This document shows positions 1 to 8,193 of a stretch of 36,257 nt of DNA, piece by piece. The position numbers and the translations under genes are program-made. Source of the DNA: CAXBCP01 sp963974055. Lineage in GTDB: Bacteria; Pseudomonadota; Alphaproteobacteria; MPNO01; UBA830. Position 1 is the first letter of the stretch. Every line of letters starts with the position of its first letter. The stretch is taken from assembly GCA_963974055.1 (NCBI GenBank), contig CAXBCP010000043.1, forward strand, positions 1 to 36,257, in the 5' to 3' direction. A model generated the notes under the pieces. That model saw only the letters and a program-made list of their open reading frames with translations. It was not told the origin of the DNA and did not search any database.

Positions 1-2
1 TG

Positions 3-191
3 ATCGACCGCCGCCGCGACGACGCCGATCACCGCGTCACCTGGGTGTCGGTCACCGATGCCGCCATCGAAAAACTGGCCGCGATCGACGAGGCCGTCGG
101 TTTCCACGTCGATTACTTCGCCGCCCGGATTCCGGCGGAAAACCGCGAACGCGCGCTGGCGACCCTGAAGTTTTACGTCGGGCTGGGGTAG
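3..191 (+). CDS. C-terminal end of a gene cut by the window edge, possibly a MarR-type regulator
   Basis: The frame is open from base 3 to a TAG at 189-191, giving 62 residues of a C-terminus. The piece has a charged Arg/Asp stretch (RRRDDADHR) followed by a V-T-D run and a long predicted helix (AAIEKLAAIDEAV). This resembles the wing and dimerisation helix of MarR-family regulators, in which a D-x-R-R segment forms the wing tip. Codon use is GC-rich like the rest of the window and unlike the next gene. The family call is an inference from a short fragment. The frame itself is well supported by its codon bias and the stop placed just before the AT-rich segment. Confidence 0.45.
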   Translation: MDRRRDDADHRVTWVSVTDAAIEKLAAIDEAVGFHVDYFAARIPAENRERALATLKFYVGLG

Positions 192-225
192 GGGCGGACG
201 CCTCAAATTAATACTTCTTTGGAAG

Positions 226-252
226 TTGGGTTTCGCAGTCACGTTCTATACT
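226..252 (+). promoter_or_regulatory. possible promoter of the SEFIR gene
   Basis: TTGGGT (226-231) and TATACT (247-252) are separated by 15 bp. The -10 hexamer is close to consensus, but the spacing is short and the -35 is weak. The segment is AT-rich compared with the sequence to its left. Confidence 0.25.
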
Positions 253-307
253 TACGGTTGAAGGGTCTCATGTGATAGTATGGGGCTTGAATTTTTAGGA
301 GAGAGTA

Positions 308-1582
308 TTGGCTCCCCCCAAGGTTTTTTTGTCATACTCGCACGATTCGGGAGCGCATAAGGAGTGGGTCAAATCCCTCGCCGCTGACCTGCGCAACGGT
401 GGAGTTGACGCAAATCTCGATCAGTGGGGTTTGGCCCTTGGCGATGACATCTCAATGTTCATGCAAAAACAAATTAGCGAGTCTGACCGCGTGCTCATGG
501 TTTGTTCAGAGGCCTACGTGGAGAAAGCGGAGGAGGGCCGTGGGGGGGTAGGCTATGAGCGTCTGATCGTCACGAGAGAAGTTATCGAGAAGATTGATAC
601 TAAGAAGTTTATACCTCTCATTCGCAGACAAGATTCGGAATCGGTGGTTCCGTCATTTCTCGGTCCTCGACTATACATAAATTTCAGTAATGATGACGAA
701 TATGATGAGAAGCTCGCTGAACTTCTGAGAGATATCCACGGAAAATCCGAAACGGAAAAACCGCCGATCAGGGAGCTATCTTTTTCAGAAACCAGCTCAC
801 TACCGACTCCATCTGGTAGACCAACTGCGAGTAGTTCCGGTTTGTCTGGGCCTATCCCTTCCCTTGATAGTGAATGGTTTGAGTTACATTCCGAAGCGGC
901 AACAGCTGGCTTACATCGGCTCAGCATAGAAGCTTATATGGAACTGCGCTTTGGTCTATATGATCCTGTCGATCACCCGAATACTTTACTCTTGAGCGCG
1001 GTTGAAAATTCCGAAATTCGTACTTTCGGGTGGCCAATCGGTGCAGTCTTGAAAGGGAATGAAGAATATTGCCCGCGTTCTATGTCTGATGGTGTGACTG
1101 CTGAGATACCGATACAAAATCCGAGTGGAGATCGAATATCCTATGATTACTGGTCAATCAGACAAAGCGGCGAGTTCTTTTTGCTACAGAGTTTGTTTGA
1201 AGATCAGCGTACAAAGAACACGATCTTTTTCAATACGAGAATTGTGAGAGTAACCGAGTCATTGATGTTTGCCGCTAAACTTTATGAAAATTTGGGAGTG
1301 TTGAGGGATGCGAAGATCAGTGTTCGAATTTCTCATTATGGATTTGAAGGACGACATCTTTCTGCATCAGGGAACAGAAGCTTCGCAATGCTCCCAGCCA
1401 CTTCGACTGAAGGGCAGTCGTCAATCGAAAAGGTTATATCAATTTCAGATATTCGAACCTCATTGAAGGATGTTGTTCATGAAATCTTGGCTCCGATGTT
1501 TGCTCTGTTCGAATTTCAGGAATTTGAAGATCGTATTTACGAAGATATCGTTCATCGGTTCGTAACTGGCGAGGTTTCCTGA
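308..1582 (+). CDS. SEFIR/TIR-type protein with an unknown C-terminal domain; candidate defence effector
   Basis: The protein has 424 residues and starts at TTG 308, six bases after AGGAG (297-301), which decides the start. Residues 4-100 fit a SEFIR domain of the TIR-like superfamily: box 1 VFLSYSHDS, then DQWGLALGDD, then SDRVLMVCSEAYVEKA and GGVGYE. Bacterial SEFIR and TIR domains are known as signalling or NAD-consuming domains and are frequent in anti-phage systems. Residues 110-180 are a low-complexity Ser/Pro-rich linker. Residues 185-424 form a second domain I do not recognise (features: YWSIRQSGEFF, NTRIVRVTESLMFAAKLYENLG, RISHYGFEGR). No membrane segment is visible. The gene is much more AT-rich than its neighbours and uses A/T-ending codons, so recent transfer is likely. 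It has no obvious partner gene. NADase activity or an immune role is inference. Confidence 0.8.
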   Translation: MAPPKVFLSYSHDSGAHKEWVKSLAADLRNGGVDANLDQWGLALGDDISMFMQKQISESDRVLMVCSEAYVEKAEEGRGGVGYERLIVTREVIEKIDTKKFIPLIRRQDSESVVPSFLGPRLYINFSNDDEYDEKLAELLRDIHGKSETEKPPIRELSFSETSSLPTPSGRPTASSSGLSGPIPSLDSEWFELHSEAATAGLHRLSIEAYMELRFGLYDPVDHPNTLLLSAVENSEIRTFGWPIGAVLKGNEEYCPRSMSDGVTAEIPIQNPSGDRISYDYWSIRQSGEFFLLQSLFEDQRTKNTIFFNTRIVRVTESLMFAAKLYENLGVLRDAKISVRISHYGFEGRHLSASGNRSFAMLPATSTEGQSSIEKVISISDIRTSLKDVVHEILAPMFALFEFQEFEDRIYEDIVHRFVTGEVS

Positions 1583-1624
1583 CTTCTTGATTAATCTGGA
1601 AACTTTGCGCATCGACGCAACTAG

Positions 1625-1656
1625 GTGATTCGTTGTGCCGCACCATGGCGAATCAC
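1625..1656. repeat. inverted repeat between convergent genes
   Basis: Arms GTGATTCG (1625-1632) and CGAATCAC (1649-1656) are perfectly complementary with a 16-base loop. It lies between the convergent ends of the SEFIR gene and the DUF3500 gene. There is no U-tract on either strand, so a terminator role is only possible. Confidence 0.3.
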
Positions 1657-1657
1657 G

Positions 1658-2899
1658 TCACCCGTGATGATGGTGATGCCCGGGCCCCGCGGTCTCGTAA
1701 TGCAGGCGCAACAGATCGATGCCGTAATCGTTGCCGTTCGGGGTGCGCACGATGGTGTGGACGTGGAACTTGGCCGGCTCGTCATTGGTCAGGAACACGC
1801 CGGCATGGTGGTCGAATTCGATGAACGTCACCGGGCTCTGGATGCGGTAATAGAACGCGCTGTCCTCCGCCGTGCCGCCGATCCAGCAGAAATGCGTGTC
1901 GGCCAGATGGCGCTCGACGTCTTCCATGCGCGCGGCGCGCGGCCCGTCGGGCAGGGTAACGAGATAGGCATCGACCAGGTCGAGCAGGTCGCGCTGCTGG
2001 GTCTTCGTCATGGTGTCGGCGCGCAGGCCTTCGTAAGCCACGATGCGGTTGTCCCGGTAGGCGCCGCCGAGATGCAGGTTGTCGGCGAAATGGCGGCGGC
2101 CCTCGGGCAGGTCGCCGCCCATCATCGAATGGGCGACGATGGCGGCGTCGCGCTGGGAATCGTCGAAGCCGCGCATCAGGGCCAGCCCGCCGCGTTCCTC
2201 GTCCTCGAACAGGCGCACGTTGCCGTATTTGCCGGTGTCGTCATAGGTCGGCTCGGCGCCCATGAAGGCGGGGGTCAGCACCATCTGGTCGCCGATCAGC
2301 AGGCAGTTCAGGCACAGATGATGGCCGAAAAGCTGCCAGCCCCAGGGCTGGTTGCGCGACGGCTCGCCGAACAGGCAGAAGATGTAGCTCCATTCGCCCA
2401 GCACCAGCGGCGCGCCGATCAGCTCACCCAGGAAACCGTTGAGGCGCATCACGTCGCGCGACATCTCGTAGCCCCGTGCGCCGAGGCTGGCGCGCACCAC
2501 CGCCATCACGGCGGCGCGCAGCGCCATGGGCTGTTCGTCCAGCCGCAGCCCGTGGGTCTCGACGTACAGTTCCGTATTCTGCCAGTTGCGCCACTGCTCG
2601 GAGTCCACCGGGAAATGCATCTGCGCCTTCTGGTCCGGGGTCAGCGCCGCCATCAGCGGCGCCAGCGCATCGAGGATCGCGGCGGTCGGCGCGCCCTCCG
2701 GCTTCAGCGAAAACAGGTCCGGGACGACGGCACCGTCGGTCGTGATGCCGCGGAATTTCTCGGCCCACATGCGCCGCCAGTTGGCGAACAGGCCCTGCGG
2801 CCGCTCCCCCTGCATGCGCAATTCGGTATGGGCGCGCGCCGTCACCTGCGGGTCGCGCTTTTCGGCGGGAAGAGATGCGCGGAAATCGGGTACGGTCAT
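1658..2899 (-). CDS. DUF3500 family protein
   Basis: The protein has 413 residues and starts at ATG 2899. Features typical of DUF3500 proteins are the Trp-rich central part (LGEWSYIFCLFGEPS, PWGWQLFGHHLCLNC) and the C-terminal FIEFDHHAGVFLTNDEP and HVHTIVRTPNGNDYG. The family has no established activity that I know. The many conserved His, Asp and Glu residues suggest metal binding, which is inference. There is no signal peptide. The protein ends in a natural run of five His then Gly, and the coding sequence reads straight into it. It lies 200 bp downstream of the Rieske oxygenase on the same strand, so it may belong to the same catabolic operon, although the gap is long for tight coupling. 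Confidence 0.8.
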   Translation of the reverse strand: MTVPDFRASLPAEKRDPQVTARAHTELRMQGERPQGLFANWRRMWAEKFRGITTDGAVVPDLFSLKPEGAPTAAILDALAPLMAALTPDQKAQMHFPVDSEQWRNWQNTELYVETHGLRLDEQPMALRAAVMAVVRASLGARGYEMSRDVMRLNGFLGELIGAPLVLGEWSYIFCLFGEPSRNQPWGWQLFGHHLCLNCLLIGDQMVLTPAFMGAEPTYDDTGKYGNVRLFEDEERGGLALMRGFDDSQRDAAIVAHSMMGGDLPEGRRHFADNLHLGGAYRDNRIVAYEGLRADTMTKTQQRDLLDLVDAYLVTLPDGPRAARMEDVERHLADTHFCWIGGTAEDSAFYYRIQSPVTFIEFDHHAGVFLTNDEPAKFHVHTIVRTPNGNDYGIDLLRLHYETAGPGHHHHHG

Positions 2900-3010
2900 C
2901 GCAGGGCGCCTTTGGCTGGACGGGGCGCGGCTATCTTAAGGGGGCGGCGGCGTTCGCTGTAGTCCTAAAGCGTTGCTGTCGCCGTCCGGCCGGCAGCCGA
3001 GACACCGTTG

Positions 3011-3037
3011 GTCATCCCGGCACAGGGCCGGGGCGAC
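3011..3037. repeat. imperfect palindrome resembling a dispersed REP-type element
   Basis: Arms 3011-3021 and 3027-3037 pair at 9 of 11 positions around a five-base loop (GTCATCCCGGC on the left). Many alphaproteobacterial genomes carry dispersed palindromes beginning GTCATCCC. Membership in such a family cannot be shown from one copy. It lies in the 200-bp gap between the Rieske and DUF3500 genes. Confidence 0.35.
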
Positions 3038-3099
3038 AATCTTCGGTATTCGACGGAGCGGGCGCGCGCTGGCGCGGTTCCGCGCAGGCGGAATATGCC

Positions 3100-4392
3100 C
3101 TAGGCCGCGGTTTTGTGCTTTTCGCGGTATTTCAGGCCCTGTTTCCAGTCGGAATCCTTCGGGATCATGCCTTCATAGGATTCGAGATCGCCCAGCGCCA
3201 CCGAGCGGCCGGCGGCGCGGGTCGCGATCGGGGGCTTGCCGGCCAGCACGTCGCGGGCGGCCTCGATCATGACGCGGCGGAACTGGGCGACCGCGCCGTC
3301 GCTGACGCCGAGATAGTCCTTCGTGCGGTCGGACACCGCGCCCATCGATTCCCACATCGCCATGTCCTGGGACGGGATGCCGTAAATGCCGGTGAAATCG
3401 CCGTTCTTCATGGCGTCGCGGTCCTGCAGGAACATGTTGTCCAGGGTCCGGATCTTGCGGAAATTCTCGTCGATATCCTTGCCGATCTCGGCGCCGCAGA
3501 ACTTGCGCCATTCGTCCTGGGCGATGCCCTTGGTTTCGTGGAAGGCGATCCAGTAGAACATGGTGTTGCCGTCATCCATCGGCACCAGCATCTGGGCCAG
3601 CTTGTACTGGTCGTTCGGCGGGATGATGACCGTGAACGGCGCGACGAAGAGCGTGCAGCGGATATAGTCGTTGATTTCCGGGTCGATGATCGGCGTGCGC
3701 ACCGCGGCATAGTGAAACCCGAAATCGGTGCGTTCCAGGCGGATGCGCGGCGCCTTGTCGCGCGACGGGCGCGGCCAGCTTGTCGCGGTCGCCTTGGCGC
3801 TGTCGACCTCGGCCGGCGGCATGTTGGACGAATGCAGGCTGGACGAATGCGCGGAATCGATCGATCCCTCCAGCACCTGCGCCCAGTTGCACGCGGTATG
3901 GATTTTCACGATGGCGATCTTGTCGTCGGGCGCCACGGCCCAGGCCGGGGGCTCGAACTCGGCGACGTCGGCGGGATCGCCCATCCACACCCAGACGAAG
4001 CCGCCGGATTCGCGCACCGGATAGGATTTCGCCTTGGCTTCGGCCTTCAGGGCCGCGCCGGCATTCGGCTCGCTCGGCATGTCGAGAACGTTGCCGTTCA
4101 CATCGAATTTCCAGCCGTGATACAGGCAGCGCAGGCCGCAATCCTCGTTGCGCCCGAAGGCGAGCGACGCGCCGCGATGGCGGCAGAATTCGTCGATCGC
4201 GCCGAGCTTGCCCTCGGTGTCGCGGAACACCACCATGTCCTCGCCGAGCAGGCGGGCCCGCGCCGGTTTGCCGTCGGGCTCGGCCACTTCCTCGGACATG
4301 CAGGCGGGCATCCAGTGGGCGCGCATGATTTTGCCCATGGCGGTGTCGCCTTCGACAAGGCACAAAAGGTCGTTTTCTTCGGTGGTAATCAT
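3100..4392 (-). CDS. Rieske non-haem iron oxygenase, phthalate 4,5-dioxygenase-like large subunit
   Basis: The protein has 430 residues. I choose ATG 4392 because AGGAG lies seven bases upstream. An in-frame ATG at 4443 would add 17 residues that look non-coding and lie in the operator region. The N-terminal Rieske [2Fe-2S] domain has C70-R-H72 and C89-L-Y-H92. The catalytic domain has D179-x2-H182-x4-H187, the bridging Asp and two His ligands of the mononuclear iron. The opening (ENDLLCLVEGDTAMGKIMRAHW) and the segment after the Rieske centre match the phthalate 4,5-dioxygenase type, which takes electrons from a separate reductase. No reductase gene is visible nearby, so it must be encoded elsewhere. 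It is divergent from the dehydrogenase at 4526. An aromatic carboxylate or similar ring substrate is inferred; the exact substrate cannot be read. Confidence 0.9.
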   Translation of the reverse strand: MITTEENDLLCLVEGDTAMGKIMRAHWMPACMSEEVAEPDGKPARARLLGEDMVVFRDTEGKLGAIDEFCRHRGASLAFGRNEDCGLRCLYHGWKFDVNGNVLDMPSEPNAGAALKAEAKAKSYPVRESGGFVWVWMGDPADVAEFEPPAWAVAPDDKIAIVKIHTACNWAQVLEGSIDSAHSSSLHSSNMPPAEVDSAKATATSWPRPSRDKAPRIRLERTDFGFHYAAVRTPIIDPEINDYIRCTLFVAPFTVIIPPNDQYKLAQMLVPMDDGNTMFYWIAFHETKGIAQDEWRKFCGAEIGKDIDENFRKIRTLDNMFLQDRDAMKNGDFTGIYGIPSQDMAMWESMGAVSDRTKDYLGVSDGAVAQFRRVMIEAARDVLAGKPPIATRAAGRSVALGDLESYEGMIPKDSDWKQGLKYREKHKTAA

Positions 4393-4428
4393 GGTGTGTC
4401 TCCTGCCCGGGCCGTTTGCCCGCTCGAA

Positions 4429-4469
4429 TGTTCTTAGGAACAAAAGTTTATTCTTCGGAAGCTAAGAAT
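4429..4469. promoter_or_regulatory. tandem operator-like elements in the divergent promoter region
   Basis: TTCTTAGGAA (4431-4440) and TTCTTCGGAA (4451-4460) are direct repeats with start-to-start spacing of 20 bp, so they fall near the same helix face. The first sits inside TGTTC-N4-GAACA (4429-4442). The second forms a longer dyad ATTCTT-N8-AAGAAT (4450-4469). They lie between the divergent Rieske and dehydrogenase genes. The MarR regulator encoded at 5755 is the natural candidate to bind here, which is inference. Confidence 0.5.
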
Positions 4470-4525
4470 ATTGCCTGAATGAGTCAAGACAGAATAGACT
4501 GTCCCCCGAATTTACGGGAAGTGCA

Positions 4526-5755
4526 ATGAATAGCGGTCAGACGGGCAGAAAACTGAAACTCGGCATCGCCGGGCTGGGACGGGGGTTCACGGTGATGCTG
4601 CCGACCCTTGCCCTGCACCCGCGGCTCGACATCGTGGCCGCGGTCGATACGCGCCCCGAGGCGCGCGCCCGGTTCGAGGCCGATTTCGGCGGCACCGCCT
4701 GTAACAGCGTCGCGGAAATGTGCGCCGATCCGGCGATCGACGCGATTTACGTCGCCACGCCGCACCAGTTCCATGCCGATCATACCGAAATCGCGGCCCG
4801 CGCCGGCAAGCATGTCCTGGTCGAAAAGCCGATGGCGCTGACGATAGAAGACTGCACGCGCATGATCGACGCGGCGCAGGCGGCGGGGATTCACCTGCTG
4901 GTCGGACACAGCCATTCCTTCGATGCGCCGATCCTTGAAGCGCGGCGGCTGATCGCGTCCGGCGATTATGGCGCGCCGCGCCTGATCACCGCCATGAACT
5001 ACACCGATTTCATCTACCGGCCGCGGCGGCCGGAGGAGCTCGACACCGCGCAGGGCGGCGGCGTGGTGTTCAGCCAGGCGGCGCATCAGATCGATATCGC
5101 CCGGCTGCTCGGCGGCGGGCTGGTCGAGACCGTCTATGCCGCGACCGGCAGCTACGATCCCGCGCGCCCGACCGAGGGCGCCTATACCGCGATCCTGAAA
5201 TTCGCCGGCGGCGCGGTCGCGACACTGACCTATTCCGGCTACGGGCGGTTCGATTCGGACGAATTCACCGGCTGGCGCGGGGAATCCGGCGCGGCGAAGA
5301 ACCCCGACAATTACGGCGCGGCGCGGCGCGCCCTGGCGGAGATCGGCAGCCCGGCGGCGGAGGCCGCGCTCAAGGCCGAACGCGCCTATGGCGGCCCGGC
5401 GGGAGCGAGCCTGCCCGACGCCGCCCCGGCAGACCGCCAGCACGAGCATTTCGGCCTGTTCGTCGTCAGCTGCGAGCGCGGCGATATCCGCCCCATGCCC
5501 GACGGCGTGCGGGTCTATGCCGACGACGCCCGCCGCCAGATATCGCTGCCCGCGCCGTCGGTGCCGCGCACCGAGGTCATCGACGAACTCTACGCCGCCG
5601 TGATCGACGGCGTCCCGCCGCTGCATAGCGGCGAATGGGGCCGCGCCACGCTCGAAGTCTGCCGCGCCGTCATCGCCTCGGCCCAGGGCGGCGGCGAGGT
5701 GCGGCTCGCCCACCAGGTGGCGACCGGGGACGTGTCCGGCGGGAAGGCGGGCTGA
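4526..5755 (+). CDS. Gfo/Idh/MocA oxidoreductase, cis-dihydrodiol dehydrogenase-like
   Basis: The protein has 409 residues. The N-terminal Rossmann fold has GIAGLGRGF at about residues 13-21. The family Lys lies in VLVEKPMALT (about residue 102). A conserved segment GGGVVFSQAAHQIDIARLL follows at about 181-199, where the usual D of the D-x3-H motif is Gln. This variant fits my memory of phthalate cis-dihydrodiol dehydrogenases, which oxidise the diol made by a Rieske dioxygenase to the catechol. Its divergent partner is such a Rieske oxygenase, so the two steps fit together. The stop TGA shares a base with the ATG of the MarR gene (5755), so the two are translationally coupled. Substrate identity is inferred. 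A sugar dehydrogenase role is the alternative but is less consistent with the neighbours. Confidence 0.85.
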   Translation: MNSGQTGRKLKLGIAGLGRGFTVMLPTLALHPRLDIVAAVDTRPEARARFEADFGGTACNSVAEMCADPAIDAIYVATPHQFHADHTEIAARAGKHVLVEKPMALTIEDCTRMIDAAQAAGIHLLVGHSHSFDAPILEARRLIASGDYGAPRLITAMNYTDFIYRPRRPEELDTAQGGGVVFSQAAHQIDIARLLGGGLVETVYAATGSYDPARPTEGAYTAILKFAGGAVATLTYSGYGRFDSDEFTGWRGESGAAKNPDNYGAARRALAEIGSPAAEAALKAERAYGGPAGASLPDAAPADRQHEHFGLFVVSCERGDIRPMPDGVRVYADDARRQISLPAPSVPRTEVIDELYAAVIDGVPPLHSGEWGRATLEVCRAVIASAQGGGEVRLAHQVATGDVSGGKAG

Positions 5756-6240
5756 TGGCCGCCGGCAATACACAGGCCATCCTGCGCCACTGGCAGGACG
5801 CGGTGCCCGACGACCGGCTCGCCCATCTCATCCGCGATGCCGGGCGCAGTCTCGGCCACCGGCTGGCGCCGCTGCTTGCCGAGCACGATATCCCGTTCGG
5901 CCACTGGGTTTTCCTGCGCGTGCTGTGGGACCGCGACGGGCTGACCCAGAGGGAACTGAGCGACGCGGCCGGGGTGACCGAACCGACGACCTTCGCCGCC
6001 GTGAAGGCGCTGATCGCCCGGGGGTATGTCACACGGCGGCACAGGCCCGGCAACAAGCGCAAGTTCTACGTTTACCTGACGCCGGAAGGGGCGGCGCTGC
6101 GCGACGTGCTGGTGCCGCTGGCCGAGGAAATAAACCGGGTGGCGGTCGACGGCATCGCCCCGGAACATCTCGCCATCCTGCGGAACACCCTGCTCCGGAT
6201 GATCGCCAACCTCGCCACCGAGGGCGGGGACGCGGCCTAG
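5755..6240 (+). CDS. MarR family transcriptional regulator
   Basis: The protein has 161 residues. The start ATG 5755 overlaps the previous stop by one base (TGATG). Residues 45-115 form a winged helix: FLRVLWDRDGLTQRELSDAAG (helix-turn-helix), TEPTTFAAVKALIARGYV (recognition helix), and the wing RRHRPGNKRKFYVYLTPEG. The flanking helices form the dimer interface in this family. MarR proteins usually repress nearby catabolic genes and release DNA on binding an aromatic ligand. Its coupling to the dehydrogenase and the tandem elements at 4429-4469 suggest local autoregulation. The gene converges on ccmI with a 34-bp gap and no clear terminator. Confidence 0.9.
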   Translation: MAAGNTQAILRHWQDAVPDDRLAHLIRDAGRSLGHRLAPLLAEHDIPFGHWVFLRVLWDRDGLTQRELSDAAGVTEPTTFAAVKALIARGYVTRRHRPGNKRKFYVYLTPEGAALRDVLVPLAEEINRVAVDGIAPEHLAILRNTLLRMIANLATEGGDAA

Positions 6241-6274
6241 CGCCGTTAAAACACGAAACGCTCCGGCGCTGCGT

Positions 6275-7717
6275 TCAGTCGACCTTTAACGCGTCTATCT
6301 GTTTCCTGAGCTCGACATAGCGCACGCCGTTCGGGTCGACGAATTCGAGCAGCCGGGTCCAGCGCGTCTTTGCGGTTTCGCGGTCGCCCGCCGACAGCGC
6401 CAGCGCGCCGGACAGCCACAGCGCCCGCGGCTGGTCGGGGTCGCGGGCGAGGATGCGGTCGACCAGGGGTTTCAGGTCCGCCGCCGGCGGCGGCGCCGGT
6501 TCGGCGGCGGCGACGATCGCGTCGGCATGGGACACCAGAATGTCGACATCGTCGGGGCGCAAGGCGGCGGCGCGGCCATAGGCGTCCCTTGCCGCGTTTT
6601 TGTCGCCGAGCACGGTGCGGGCGCGGCCGAGCCGCAGCCAGCCGGCGACATCGTCCGGGTTGTCTTTCAGCTTTTCGGCAAGCCCGTCGACCATGCTGCG
6701 GATCATGGCCTGGCGGTCTTCGGCGGTCATGTTCCGCGCGGCTTCGATCTGTTCGCGGCTCGGCCCGGGACTCGATCCGGGAGCGCCGCCGCCGGGAGCG
6801 GGTTTGGGCGCGCGGTCGCGCATCGCGGCCAGGGCATTGCGGTCGATGCCGATCTCGCCGGCGATGCGGGCGATGCGCGGCTGCAGGAATTTGAGCCACG
6901 GCGCATCCGGCGGCGAGGCCGCTTCGAGCAGAATCCAGCGGTCGAGCGCTTCGCGCAGCCGCCCGCCCTGCTGGTCGGCCAGGCCGAGGTAATACTGCGC
7001 GCGCGCATCGCGGGGATCGCGGCGCAGGGCTTCGGCGAAGGCGGCGGCGGCATCGGGGGTGACCTGGCCCGCGGCGGCCATGGTCAGCGCCTCGCCGGTG
7101 CGCGAGGCGGGATCGGCGCTGGCAGGGGCAAGCTGCATCGCCTGGCCGTAGGCGATGGCGGCCTGGCGGTGGCGTTTCATCCCGGTCAGCGCATCGCCGA
7201 GCGCGAGCCAGCGGTCGAGATCGACCGGGTTCTTTTCGAGCGCGGCGGCCAGCTCGGCGACCGCGGCGCGCTGGGCGGCATCGCCTGCCGGCGCCGTGTC
7301 GCCGCCGTTGCGCATCGCTTCGCGCGTCTCGACCGCGGGCCGGCCCGGCAGGTCGGGGCTGCCATGGGTCAGATAGATCACGACCGCCAGCCCCGGCACG
7401 CAGAGCCCGGCGGCGATGGCCGTGAGTTTCCCCGTACGGGAGGGCGTGCGTACAGGCGAATCCTTGTCCGCCGCCGCGTCGCCGTCGGGATTCGCCGCCA
7501 GCATGCGGCGGCCGATCTCGGCCCGCGCCGCCGCCGCTTCTTCCGGGCCGATAACGCCGCGTGCGACGTCGCGGTCGACCTCGTCGAGCTGGTCGCGATA
7601 GATTTCCAGTTCGTGGGCGTCGCGTGTCGCCGGGGCGCTGTGCGCGCGGACCAGCGGCAGGACCACCAGCGCCGCCGCCGCCAGGGTCATCAGGGTCAGG
7701 ACGATGCCGAGGATCAT
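6275..7717 (-). CDS. ccmI: cytochrome c maturation protein CcmI (TPR apocytochrome chaperone)
   Basis: The protein has 480 residues and starts at ATG 7717, whose ATGA overlaps the ccmH stop. CcmI holds apocytochrome c and presents it to the CcmF/CcmH haem lyase in the inner membrane. A membrane segment at residues 2-24 (ILGIVLTLMTLAAAALVVL) is followed by the conserved cytoplasmic loop (LEIYRDQLDEVDRDVARGVI), a second membrane segment at about 96-115, and a long periplasmic Ala-rich region with TPR-like helices (for example WLRLGRARTVLGDKNAARDA). The final third is Pro/Ala-rich with another TPR block. This long two-part form is usual in alphaproteobacteria. It is the last gene of the ccm operon. 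Confidence 0.92.
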   Translation of the reverse strand: MILGIVLTLMTLAAAALVVLPLVRAHSAPATRDAHELEIYRDQLDEVDRDVARGVIGPEEAAAARAEIGRRMLAANPDGDAAADKDSPVRTPSRTGKLTAIAAGLCVPGLAVVIYLTHGSPDLPGRPAVETREAMRNGGDTAPAGDAAQRAAVAELAAALEKNPVDLDRWLALGDALTGMKRHRQAAIAYGQAMQLAPASADPASRTGEALTMAAAGQVTPDAAAAFAEALRRDPRDARAQYYLGLADQQGGRLREALDRWILLEAASPPDAPWLKFLQPRIARIAGEIGIDRNALAAMRDRAPKPAPGGGAPGSSPGPSREQIEAARNMTAEDRQAMIRSMVDGLAEKLKDNPDDVAGWLRLGRARTVLGDKNAARDAYGRAAALRPDDVDILVSHADAIVAAAEPAPPPAADLKPLVDRILARDPDQPRALWLSGALALSAGDRETAKTRWTRLLEFVDPNGVRYVELRKQIDALKVD

Positions 7718-8193
7718 CGTTCCGCGTCCCGCGACAGCAGGGCATCGATCCGCGCCTGTTCGTCGGCGGTCAGGGGGGCGACGGGCGCCGCCACCGCGCT
7801 GCGCCGCCGCCGGTGCCACACGAAAACGCCGGCGATCCCGGCGACCAGGATCAGCGCCGGGCCGATCCACAGGATCAGGGTCGATGCCTTGAAGGGCGGA
7901 CGCAGCAGCACGAAATCGCCGTAGCGGTCGACGATGAAGGCGACGGTCTCGGAATCGGTGTCGCCCGCGGTCAGCCGTTCGCGCACCACGATGCGCAGGT
8001 CGCGGGCCAGCGTCGCGTCGGAATCGTCTATCGACTGGTTCTGGCAGACGAGGCAGCGCAGTTCCTTGCTGATCGCGCGGGCGCGGGCTTCGAGCGCGGG
8101 ATCCTTCAGGATTTCGCCGGGCTCGACGGCCGCCGCAGGATGCGCAAGCAGGGGGGCGGCGAACAGCGCGGCGACGAGCAGCAGGATCTTCAT
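7714..8193 (-). CDS. ccmH: cytochrome c maturation protein CcmH (CycL/Ccl2)
   Basis: The protein has 159 residues. A signal peptide (1-22) is followed by the hallmark LRCLVCQNQS with C47 and C50, the dithiol that acts on apocytochrome CxxCH thiols. A C-terminal membrane anchor lies at about 103-123 (TLILWIGPALILVAGIAGVF) and ends in RRRR. Length and layout are those of the short CcmH form, with the TPR part supplied by a separate CcmI as here. It overlaps both neighbours by ATGA, so translation is coupled. Confidence 0.95.
   Translation of the reverse strand: MKILLLVAALFAAPLLAHPAAAVEPGEILKDPALEARARAISKELRCLVCQNQSIDDSDATLARDLRIVVRERLTAGDTDSETVAFIVDRYGDFVLLRPPFKASTLILWIGPALILVAGIAGVFVWHRRRRSAVAAPVAPLTADEQARIDALLSRDAER

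Noticed and set aside
1660..1700. C-terminal His run of the DUF3500 protein as an engineered tag
   Set aside because: The His codons continue a natural coding sequence with no vector-like bases around them.
1625..2962. Long open frame on the plus strand opposite the DUF3500 gene
   Set aside because: It is the reverse shadow of a GC-rich gene: its product is His/Ala/Arg-rich with no domain, while the minus frame matches a known family.
2899..3100. Small gene between the Rieske and DUF3500 genes
   Set aside because: No frame in this gap has a start, SD and plausible composition; only the palindrome is visible.
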